A stretch of 64,000 nt of DNA from Anodontia alba. Its lineage: Eukaryota > Mollusca > Bivalvia > Lucinida > Lucinidae. The DNA lies in NCBI GenBank assembly GCA_964016985.1, contig OZ024823.1, positions 136,606,112-136,670,111 of the forward strand, read 5' to 3'. Below, one piece after another: positions 25,781 to 38,100 of the stretch (positions within the stretch are counted from its first letter, which is position 1; each line of letters begins with the position of its first letter). A program made the position numbers and the translations under genes. Below the pieces are notes generated by a model, which did no database searches, was not told the origin of the DNA, and saw only the letters and a list, made by a program, of their open reading frames with translations.

Positions 25781-26114
25781 CTATGATTCCCTTACAAAAA
25801 CCAGGTGACTGGGCAAATACCCTGATGTAAGCGAAGGAACCATTTTCTTCAGTAAACCGATAAGTCCATCGTAATAGAGAACTCCGTGTTTCTTAGATAT
25901 TATGGCACCCGTGTAGTGTCCTGGTCTGTAATAGGTGCATCCGACTAGTCGATATGTGCCAGACATTACATGAAGGTTTCCTTGATACGAATTAATGTCC
26001 ACGGGAAAGCCGGCGTTTTTAACTAATTCGTAAACTCTTACAAACAAAACAGGAGGTATTCCATCGGCTGTACTCCTTTTGTTGTATCTCTGTCCGGAGC
26101 AAATGCATTTGAAA
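25781..26114 (-). CDS. Coding exon 7: protease His box and C-terminus
   Basis: Follows acceptor TTTTCTTCTTCAG and encodes residues 993-1102. IPPVLFVRVYEL, then YRLVGCTYYRPGHYTGA and GVLYYDGL, follow the C-terminal half of USP (peptidase family C19) domains, where a beta-strand leads to the GHY catalytic His and a nearby Asp. Ends VFVRES and TAG. Confidence 0.85.
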
Positions 26115-29100
26115 CTGAAGAAGAAAATATATAAACATGTTTAATGTATAAATACATGTCAACATTTTTGAAGGTTTATCATATTCATGAAAAAAGAGTA
26201 ACTATTTTCCGAAACTATTTACTGAATAGTTTATGAAGGCTTAATATCCTCATGTATTCAAACACTGAAACAAACAAATTTGAAAAAGTTCCGGAAAAGT
26301 TCAGGAAAGAGTGTAAGATAAAAAATGATATTTTCACTGTTTGAAACAGTGGATTATCATTTATATTTCACTGATAAAACTCGATATTTCACCGGAAGTC
26401 ATATAATAAAATTAATGTTAATATTTTCAAAAAAAAGCGCGATAGCATTGTTCATGCTTAATATAAATTTTTAGAACAAAAACATTGTATGTTTTATTGA
26501 CAATGTTACATATATGATTGCTGTCAAAGAATAGTCTCAATCAAACCGAGACTGCAGTTTTCACTCTTCTGGTGTATGTTTTGCTTCCGGAAGATCACAC
26601 TACCAGAATTTATTCTATAGAAAAAGTGACACCCGGCCATTGTGTTAGTCATAATTTAAAATAATTACCAGCGGTCTTTTATTCTGCACAGCCGAGACAA
26701 TCGCTTTAAGTTAGTATGATGATGTAGCTTTCGCTTTATCGCAATTTCTCTTTCAAGAGGACGGGATTGATGTAAATAAATCGCTCAGCGTTATTAGGTG
26801 ATATGTTTTTTGAGAAAAAGACTTTATAAAGTATTCATTTCGCTTCCCAAACAAAGTTTGTAGCGCTTATCCAATGAACATACTTGCGATGTTTCAAGTA
26901 TACTAGGACGAAAAAGAAACGCAGGGTAACATATAAAGATAGTTTAAAGGGGTATAAAGTAATATTACACTATTGTATTTATTTTTGTATAAACGTTAGG
27001 CTTCATGGTCTAATATGGTGAAGTATGAATCGATGTTCAATGCTAATTTTTCGAAACACACGACAGGACAAGTCAGTATCTTGTGTGACCTCTTTGTCAA
27101 ACTGATTGGTCTATGCATGGAATTCACCAGGGTGTTGATCCTGGCAATGGGGATGATTGTCTATGGTGTTATTTGCAGTTTCGCTAGCTTTAAGGTGCGA
27201 TTACGTAATCGAGTAAGTGTTATAAATCGATCCTGACGTGACGTCGTTACGCGAGAACGTCAACCACGTGATCGGTTATCGACCCTCCCCGACATCCGCA
27301 AACATCAGACAAGACGTTCAATAGTTAAAATATGCACACCAAACGGTGCAGCAACCTGCTGTTGGCGTTGACACTGCAAAGGCATTACTACAGCGTGTAC
27401 CCGCTGGACTTCCGTCAATCGTGGCATCGATGCAAATTTCTAAATTTGAATCAAACTTTGAAAACAACATCTGAATACTTCAACAGAATAAAATAAACCA
27501 AAATTTGCCTCAGCAAACTCAATGGCATTCCTCTGCAGAGGGATTCTTGCATTTTAGCAATGCCTCTCGTGGTGCAACAAGGTTAGGTATTGTTTGATTT
27601 TAAACATGTGTTCCGATACACAATGAACACTACATAAATCTGGCCGATTTTCATTATTCTAGACCGAGTAATAAAATATATATTGAATATTTTATGTACC
27701 CTGCGTTTCTTTTTCGTCCTAGTATAGTTTGCCAACTGGTTTTGGAAAGATGATTTCTTAGACAGACTGACAGATCGCTACATACATACATAACGTAAAA
27801 TTATGTGGTTACTAATATCCTTTTAATCTGGTTTTGGTCTTTTCATACCAACTTTTAACACCAAAATACCCTAATTAGTGGCCCAATCATAAAGGGATTA
27901 TGTGAAAGAATATCAATTCAATTCTACTGAAACGGTAACCATGCAAAGTAGGATCACAATATCGCATCTTGTAACTTCGTGACAGAACTACGTTGCAATT
28001 ACAAAAGAAGAACTTACCATTGCTTCGTTTTCCTCTTCCCAGGAACCAGCACTGTCTTTTTAATGAAACTGCCTGCTTTTAATTTGTCTGCGCCTCCTTC
28101 AAACTCAGCAGTACATTCTTGAAGAAAAATAAAGATTCAACGTTGTATATAAATTATAAATACATGTCATATGATGAACATGTATATGAAAGAAGAATAT
28201 ACTCGTATATGCTGTTAGACAGGTCTGTCAGGTGGACATGCACAGTTTACATGTTTGGTTAATCTTACTAGAATAATCCTGATTAAAAGCAGTAATTCTA
28301 GCAGCAGACGTAGAATCAGTATAAAAAAAAATAACGGTTGCAGCAAAAGTAGCAGTTGTAGTAGACGTCGTAAAAGAAGAGATTGCGGTAGAAGAAGAGA
28401 TAGTAGTAGAAATAGATGTTGTAGTGGAAGTAGATGTTGTAGTGGAAGTAGATGTTGTAGTGGAAGTAGATGTTGTAGTGGAAGTAGTTGTTGTAGTGAA
28501 AGTAGATGTTGTAGTGGAAGTAGCTGTTGTAGTGGAAGTAGATGTTGTAGTGGAAGTAGATATTGTAGTGGAAGTAGGTGTTGTAGTGGAAGTAGACGTT
28601 GTAGTGGAAGTAGTTGCTGTAGTGGAAGTAGCTGTTGTATTGGAAGTAGATGTTGTAGTGGAAGTAGGTGTTGTATTGGAAGTAGATGTTGTAGTGGAAG
28701 TAGATTTTGTAGTGGAAGTAGCTGTTGTATTGGAAGTAGATGTTGTAGTGGAAGTAGATGTTGTAGTGGAAGTAGATGTTGTAGTGGAAGTAGATGTTGT
28801 AGTGGAAGTAGATATTGCAATGGAAGAAGATGTTGTAGTGGAAGTAGATGTTGTAGTGGTTGTAGATGTTGTAGTGGAAGTAGATGTTGTAGTGGAAGTA
28901 GATATTGCAGTGGAAGAAGATGTTGTAGTGGAAGTAGATGTTGTAGTGGAAGTAGATATTGTAGTCAAAGTAGCTATTAGAACATGGGAGCTTTCTGGGG
29001 AGTATAACAAACATTTGTATACAGTACCGTAAATAAATGCACTATATCAGAGCTTAAAAGTGTTAACATGTTCGTATTTCCCGACTATTAACGAATTTAT

Positions 29101-32100
29101 TTGAAAAAAAAAACATTGTTAAACCTACTTTGCCTTCATATCATGTACCCTGGTTTTCTGACATTAGGTCCAAACGTGTAGCAAGAAGGATGACAAAGGT
29201 ATAAATAACTGTTCACAGAACTTACCCGTTTCGAAGTTATCCCATGTTTCAAAAAGGTCGTCTACTGTAACTGTTACTGGATTCTTTAGGCTCGAGCTGC
29301 AATAATGTAGAAGCACTATTTTGTATAAACATTGTTATGAAATAAAGTTACTTTAGAACGTACATACGTGCGAAAGTCGAAGTGTCGAAATATCGAAATT
29401 TGACACTTCGTTACTTCGACACTTCGATACGTCGACGCGAAATAACGAAAGTTTTTCATATTTCGACACTTCGTCACTTCCCCTGGCAAACACGAAGTTA
29501 CGAAATGGCAGAAGTAAGCCACCATAAAAAATGTTATATAAATGTAAACAAAAAATATAACAATTGTATCAAAGAAATTGTTTTTGATATTTACGATAAG
29601 TTTCTTAACATAATTTGTATATAAAACTTCAGCACTATTGTTGCTTAAGCTCTCTTGCTCAAATGGCAGGAATAGGGCAAACACTGTCAAAATTCCAATA
29701 TTCCCAACCATGTTCTGTGAAATGCGGACAGTTGACCATACACGAGCTAGATCGACATACTGGTTAAAAGATTATACAGCTTTATTTATGTAATACGATA
29801 ACTTGCCATCGATTAGAGGATACATTTGAAAAATAAGTGCGCCTCAAGTGCATACACAATACAGAAAAGAACAAATGACAGTATAGCATACCTCGGCATT
29901 ACGCCATGGGACTCGTTCTCTCGAACAGGTTCCGGGCAGTATGTGCTACTGCAAGTGCTGGTTAATGTACTAACCAATGTTTTCTGAACGTGATTCACAA
30001 ACAGATCAAACTCGTCGCCATAGATATTGGTTGTCTGGCACAATGCAGTCCCCGTGTTTTCAAGCCAATAGCCCTTTGCTTCTGCAAAGTGACCCTTCTG
30101 CATTAACTGGCAGCATTCGTGAAGAATTCTAAATACCCCATTGGCATTGGAAAGGAGCTGTCTGAAGTAAGCGTCTTCCAAAAACTGTAGATATAGGATC
30201 GTTAAACAGTTATCAATTGTGCAAGTGTTTACAAGCTTCTTGCTTGCGACTTCCCCACCCCACGAAGGGACCTCCGGGAGGAAATGGGGAACCTTTCTTT
30301 CTTTTGGAACTCTGTGATAAGAAGGTGTCTTCTTTGGCCTTTTCTTCTCCCACATTTCAGTCTTCACAGACATATCTACCTCATCACCAGGTGTTCTAGT
30401 CAAGCTTCTTTTCTTTCTGATTTGTGGAAACTCAGTCTCCTTCAATCGCCCTTTTAAGGACTGACGCAGCTTTATGATGAACTTTGAAGGTCTTTCATGA
30501 GACTTTTTAGATACATCCTTTTTTACTGCCTTGAACCACCCCTCTACTGGTGCGTTTGTATCCCGAGATAAGACTGTTTCGGTTTTTACACCTGCATATC
30601 GCAACGGCTGGAGCAGGAGTCCACTCCAGAGTGGCAGCAGCGGGAGAAATACATCTACAAGGATGCTCAATACATCGGGGCAATAAAAGTCATTGGTTGA
30701 CTCATTATTTGTTCTTGGGAACTTTTGTAGTATTTGGGAAAATACATCTGTGAATGGAGATACATCTTTAATGGTTTTACCATGGAAAGTTGACAGTTCC
30801 TCTACATCTGATCCCAAGCTATCAAAGCTATCCTCTGTTGATGACATTTCTTCGTCCTCGTCATACACAGTCGCCCTCTTCACCAACGTTTTATGTGCTG
30901 ACTTTACCTGTTTGTTCTCATGTGGTAGTCCAAACACTGAACAAATTAGTTCGAATACTGTTATAGCTTCTGATAAGTATGTGCAGTTCTGCAAAAGTGC
31001 AAAGCATTGCATAGCCAATTTCCATACTTTTTTCCCGGGCTTAAGGTTTGGCACTTTCTTCAAGTGTCGAGAGAAGGCCTTTATCAGATGAGCCGCACAC
31101 ATGTGCACTACAGTGAACTCAACGACAAATTCCTGATTTTTCTCTTTGTTGATAATTCCCATACATACTAGGAGATACTGCTTGATGTTCATCAGATTAA
31201 AAGTTTTCAGAGCACTCTGAATCATCACCCAACTAAAATCTGTTTCCACCTTCCTCACCGCCATTTTTCTCCCGCCCAGTTCAACTGATCTTTTAAGTGA
31301 TGCCAAGAAATATTCTAGCCTGGGAATGGTATGCTGCGTAGTAAGCATGTCTGCAACAGAGACAGGAGGTACAGCTGGATCTGGTCTTACTACGATCGAA
31401 TACATGTAGGGCTTCTGTTGATTAGGGATGTTACCAATCACCGACCCGGTAGCATCGATGTATATATCTAGTTCCTTTGATGCGGAGAGTTTCCTGACTA
31501 ATTGAATCTGTTCCTTACAGACCAATATCACTGTAAATGGATCAGCACCTATTTCCTGAATGTATCCACATAGGTCTGTTTTATTTCCTTCTGCGGGTAT
31601 GTCATCAGTCTGAAACGCTTCTTTTAGTAGCTTTAGCTCTTCTATTGTATCCTTATGGAGACGCTCTTTAGTTAAAAGTTCTGACACAATCTTTCTAATG
31701 ATTCCAGGATTTTGGCATTTTGATGCATTCCCCAGTTCCAGGTCTTCATATGGAGTCTCGACAAGTTCTTTGTAATAGTAGTTCACAGGTCCTATTTCGG
31801 ATGCTAGTTCAGCGACTTTCTGGCGCGTTTTTCCCTTGACTTGACGTTTGTTGATTTCGTCAGGAAAATGTGCTACTATGCCCTCTTTCGTACAAAAGAT
31901 CTCGATGGAATTATCTGGGATCGGCTCGTGTTCGATTATAAATGTATACACTGCCGAACAGGATGGTCCCTTACAATATGCTTTCCCGTGGAAAAATGGT
32001 GCTTTCGTCTTCCTGCTGGTTGTACTCTTTATCCGGTTCATTTTGAAACATAAAACACACCCGTGGAATATTTCGTTTACCTTCTCCGACAGCAGATGTG

Positions 32101-35100
32101 TCCACTCGCCTTCTAGCTTTCTTCTTGCATCTAACAAATTAAGTGGTTTGATGGTATCCCATTGTGCCCATGATAAACCGATATGGAAAGATTTTCTACT
32201 ACAATCTTGGTCAGCAATGCCCGTTTCCATTGGAAAAACATCATCTGGTTGAGGTTCTTGATCAACGTCTCTTATATAATCTATCTCTTTATCTTCATTA
32301 GCTTCTTGAACCGACTCCTTGTTTAAAGGTGTAGTTTCTTTTACTTCTTCTACCGCATCTTTTTCTGTTTCTTTGTCTTTTTTCCTTTCTTTTCGTAGGT
32401 TACGTATGATTGACGAAAGCTTCGGAACTGCTGTTAACGTAAAATATAAGAAACTGGATAGGGGTTTTGCAGAAACATAATAATAGCTCTGTCATTTTAT
32501 ATGTGATAAAACGTAGTATTTGATTGTTTCGGAAAAACCTTATTTGTATTAAACAAGACATGTCACCACTGTGACCAATGCCACCGAAAAGGGCTATCGT
32601 TAGGCTTTGTGACCTTGACATGGTCACATACAAGTCAGCAAAAGCCAGTTTTTATGCAAAAAAACATCGGACGGGGCCTTTATGCAAAACAAGAGCTGTC
32701 ACTAGACAGCGCGCTCGACTATTCTCAGTGCTGGATAGTAAATGCAAACATTTAAGTCTAATCAGCATTAAATATTTTTAAACAAGACTGTAAGAACAAT
32801 TAAACATCTTTATTAATTATAGAGTAATGATGTTGCATTTAAAACCAAGTCCATAAAGGGAGGTAATTCAGTCAAACACGCAAAATACTAATGCAAAGTT
32901 TCAAGTTAATAGGTTAGAGATTAGTTGAGATAATTGAATGTTTGTACGTGCACCAAAAACTTTAATCATCATTTTCTTAAGTCCAAATGGGGGAAATAAT
33001 TCATGTAAATGCAACTAGGAGTTATGTTTCTTAATCAGTGACCTCATGTGATGACCAACAATGCACATGCAAAGTTGCAAGTGAATATCTTTGATAGTGT
33101 TTGAGATATTTGAATGTATGTATTTGCACGCAAAACCTTAACCAAGATTTTCAAAGTCCAAATGGGGGAAATAATTCATGTAAATGCAAATCAGAGTTAT
33201 GGTTCTTAATCAGTGACCTCATGTGATGACGATCAATGCACATGCAAAGTTTCAGGTGAATATCTTTGATAGTGTTTGAGATATTTGAATGTATGTACTT
33301 GCACGCAAAACCTTAACCAGGATTTTTTTCTTAGTCCAAAAGGGGGAATAATTCAGTATTAATGCTTACGAGAGTTATTGTTCTTTGTCAGAGCATTCAT
33401 ATGATGGCAAGGAATATACATTCCAAGTTTCAAGTGAATATCTTTGATAGTTTTAGAGATATGTACTTGCACGCAAAACCTTAACCTTGTGTGACGGCAA
33501 CGCCAACGCCAACACCAACGCCAACGCCAACGCTGACGCCGGGGTGACTAGGATAGCCCCACTATTCTTCGAATAGTCGAGCTTAAAACTATCGGACGGG
33601 GCCTTTATGCAAAACATTATCGGACGGGGCATTTATGCAAAAAACTATCGGATGGGGCCTTTATGCAAAAAAACCATCGGACTGGGCCTTTACTCAAAGC
33701 ACTATCGGACAGGGGCTTTATGCAAAACACTATGAAGTCTGAAAGTACTAAGTTCATTGGTTCCCGGGTAAATGACCTTTATGCAAAAAACTATCGGACA
33801 GGGCCTTTATGCAAAACACTATGAAGTCTGAAAGTACTAAGTTCATTGGTTCCCGGGTAAATGACCTTTATGCAAAAAACTATCGGACAGGGCCTTTATG
33901 CAAAACACTATGAAGTCTGAAAGTACTAAGTTCATTGGTTCCTGGGTAAATGACCTTTATTTCCAAAAAACTATCGGACGGGGCCTTTATGCAAAACACT
34001 TTGAAGTCTGAAAGTACTAAGTGCATTGGTTTCTGGGAAAAGGACCTTTATTAAAAAAACTATCGGACGGGGCATTTATGCAAAAAACTATCGGATGCCC
34101 GGGGCCTTTATGCAAAAAAACTATCGGACGTGGCCTTTATGCCAAAAACTATCAGACGGGGCCTTTATGCCAAAAACTATCAGACGGGGCCTTTATGCCA
34201 AAAACTATCAGACGGGGCCTTTATGCCAAAAACTATCGGACTGGGCCTTTATGCCAAAAACTATCGGACGGGGCCTTTATGCCAAAAACTATCAGACGAG
34301 GCCTTTATGCCAAAAACTATCAGACGGGGCCTTTATGCCAAAAACTATCAGACGGGGCCTTTATGCCAAAAACTATCAGACGGGGCCTTTATGCCAAAAA
34401 CTATCAGACGGGGCCTTTATGCCAAAAACTATCAGACGGGGCCTTTATGCCAAAAACTATCGGACTGGGCCTTAATGCCAAAAACTATCAGACGGGGCCT
34501 TTATGCCAAAAACTATCGGACGGGGCCTTTATGCCAAAAACTATCAGACGGGGCCTTTATGTCAAAAACTATCAGACGGGGCCTTTATGCCAAAAAACTA
34601 TCGGACTGGGCCTTTATGCCAAAAACTATCAGACAGGGCCTTTATGCCAAAAACTATCGGACTGGGCCTTTATGCCAAAAAACTATCAGACTGGGCCTTT
34701 ATGCCAAAATCTATCAGACGGGGCCTTTATGACAAAAACTATCAGACGGGGCCTTTATGCCAAAAAACTATCGGACTGGGCCTTTATGCCAAAAACTATC
34801 AGACGGGGCCTTTATGCCAAAAACTATCGGACTGGGCCTTTATGCAAACAACTATCAGACGGGGCCTTTATGCCAAAAACTATCGGACTGGGCCTTTATG
34901 CCAAAAACTATCAGACGGGGCCTTTATGCCAAAAACTATCGGATGGGGCCTTTATGCAAAAAAACTATCGGACTGGGCCTTTACTCAAAGCACTATCGGA
35001 CAAGGCCTTTATGCAAAACACTATGAAGTCTGAAAGTACTAATTGCATTGGTTCCTGGGTAAAGGGCCTTTATGCCAAAAACTATCGGACTGGGCCTTTA

Positions 35101-38100
35101 TGCCAAAAAACTATCGGACTGGGCCTTTATGCCAAAAACTATCGGACGGGGCCTTTATGCCAAAAACTATCGGACTGGGCCTTTATGCCGAAAACTATCG
35201 GACTGGGACTTTATGCCAAAAACTATCAGACTGGGCCTTTATGCCAAAAACTATCGGACTGGGCCTTTATGTCAAAAACTATCAGACGGGGCCTTTATGC
35301 CAAAAACTATCGGACTGGGCCTTTATGCCAAAAACAATCGGACTGAGCCTTTATGCCAAAAACTATCAGACGGGGCCTTTATGCCAAAAACTATCAGACG
35401 GGGCCTTTATGCCAAAAACTATCAGACGGGGCCTTTATGCCAAAAACTATCAGACGGGGCCTTTATGCCAAAAACTATCAGACGGGGCCTTTATGCCAAA
35501 AACTATCGGACTGGGCCTTTATGTCAAAAACTATCAGACCGGGCCTTTATGCCAAAAACTATCGGACTGGGCCTTTATGCCAAAAACTATCGGACTGGGC
35601 CTTTATGCCAAAAACTATCGGACTGGGCCTTTATGTCAAAAACTATCAGACGGGGCCTTTATGCCAAAAACTATCGGACTGGGCCTTTATGCCAAAAACT
35701 ATCGGACTGGGCCTTTATGCCAAAAACTATCAGACGGGGCCTTTATGCCAAAAACTATCAGACGGGGCCTTTATGCCAAAAACTATCGGACTGGGCCTTT
35801 ATGCCAAAAACTATCGGACTGGGCCTTTATGCCAAAAACTATCGGACGGGGCCTTTATGCCAAAAACTATCGGACTGGGCCTTTATGCCAAAAACTATCG
35901 GACTGGGACTTTATGCCAAAAACTATCAGACTGGGCCTTTATGCCAAAAACTATCGGACTGGGCCTTTATGCCAAAAACTATCAGACGGGGCCTTTATGC
36001 CAAAAACTATCGGACTGGGCCTTTATGCCAAAAACTATCGGACTGGGCCTTTATGCCAAAAACTAGCGGACGGGGCCTTTACTCAAAGCACTATCGGACG
36101 GGGCCTTTATGCAAAACACTATGAAGTCTGAAAGTCAAGTACATTGGTTCCTGAGTAAAGGGCCTTTATGCAAAAAACTATCGGACGGGGCCTCTATGCA
36201 AAAAACTATCGGACGAGGCCTTTATACAAAAAACTATCGAACGGGGCCTTTATGCAAAACTATCGTACGGATGGACGTACGGACGGACGGACAGACGGAC
36301 AGTTAAGAACTAAGATGCCTCCCTCTGGAGGCATAAAAAGTCGAGAAAACTAAAAACATTGGTCAGGTAGACCGATGCTTTTCTGATATTGCTTTGCCGT
36401 GTTTTTCTCTAAATGTCTTTGTCTTTTATCAAATGGCATATATGCCATTTGATAAAGATATAATATATATTTTTATAAATATCATATGGCAGCATGTGTG
36501 ACATTGATATTGTAAACCCGAGAGCAGAATGTCACCCGAGGCGTAAGCGAACAAAATTAAGTACATAAACAAGTTTTAAATAGAGGATATTTGTTTGTTT
36601 CAGTGAGATATCAATTTTATTTCACGAGTGGACACCACGAGTGAAAATGTCTAATTTTTGGTTTTCACGAGTGAAATGAAATTGATATCTCACTGAAACA
36701 AACAAATTTTCTTTTTATTTTATGACTAGATCTAAATGTCTTCATTTTCTTTGTTTATCTGCATTTATGTCGAAAACCGCGGGAAACGTCACAAGAAAAC
36801 AAGACACAAATGACGTCATTATAACGACGTCATCATTGTCTGGTTTCCGATATTCATAAGGGAGGCAATCACGTCATGATTTAGCTTAGCCTGGTTCCCG
36901 TCTGTTTCCGACACTATGTTCTAAAAACAGCCCGGTATGAGTTTACAACCGGAACTTACGAATCGGCGTGCTGTTTCCCGATTTCGCTCTAGCATTTAAC
37001 GGCGTTTAGATTTGACGCCGGGATTAAATCGCTTTCATGACGTCATGACGTTAATGACGTCAACAATTGCAGTGCGCTGATTGATTCTAAAACCAATGAC
37101 CTTGACCTTAAACATAAGCTCATACCGGTCGTTTATTTTACGTTGAGAATAAACGAGGGGACCAGTCTAGCTTTAATATTGAAGCAGTTATTAGCCCTTA
37201 TATGACATTCAAAATGTCACTGCGGTCACATGACCTGACAGTCAGTTTTCGCTTGGTCACGTGTCAAAAGGTTGAAAATGTTTCTGATAGTCAAAATATC
37301 TCTTCTTCGGGTAATGGGATTTTACCATTGTATACAAAAGTGAGGTATAATAAATATAGATATTATGCGCTATTTTAATTCCAGATATAGGCATTACACG
37401 TACGAACGTAAGTAACAAATTAGATCTTTAAGCGACAAAAATAACTTCTAAGCATCACTGAATCAATAAACAAGAGGGCCATGATGGCCCTGAATCGCTA
37501 ACCTTGAGCATACGTGGCTCTTCATGAAAATCAAAAATCAAAGCAGGGGGGAGGGGGGGGGGGAATCACACATCAAATATCAAGGCTATAGGTCTTATGG
37601 TTTTGAAGAAGAAGATTTTTAAAGTTTTCCCTATATAAGTCTATGTAAAAATTTGGAACCCCCGGGCGGGGCCCCATTTCATCACAGGGGCATAATTTGA
37701 ACAATTTTAATAGAGGACCATTAGATGATGCCACATACCAAATATCAAGACTCTAGGCCTTATGGTTTTGGAGAAGCAGATTTTTAAAGTTTCCCTTTTA
37801 TAAGTCTATGTAAAAAATTGAAACCCCCGGACGGGGCCCCATTTCAACTCAGGGACATAATTAGAACAATTTACATAGAGGACCATCAGATGATGCCACA
37901 TACCAAATATCAAGACTCTAGGCCTTATGGTTTTGGAGAAGCAGATTTTTAAAATTCTATGTAAAAATTTGGAACCCCCAGATGGGACCCCATTTGAACC
38001 CAAGAAAATTATTTGAACAATTTTCATAGAGGACTATTAGATGATGCTACATACCAAATATCAAGACTCTAGGCCTTATGGTTTTGGAGGAGAAGATTTT

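Noticed and set aside
27015..27236. 73-codon hydrophobic plus-strand frame as a membrane protein
   Set aside because: It lies antisense inside the Tc1/mariner remnant.
28228..29032. Thr/Ser-rich, Cys-Ser-Gly-rich and Val-rich frames of 200-260 codons
   Set aside because: All come from an 18-bp minisatellite read in different frames, inside an intron of the transposase gene.
34021..36131. Plus-strand frames up to 441 codons that could be a repetitive structural protein
   Set aside because: Several frames of the same 28-bp array are open at once, and the block lies antisense within intron 3.
33586..36250. CRISPR-like regular spacing of repeats
   Set aside because: The units abut without unique spacers and the genome is eukaryotic.
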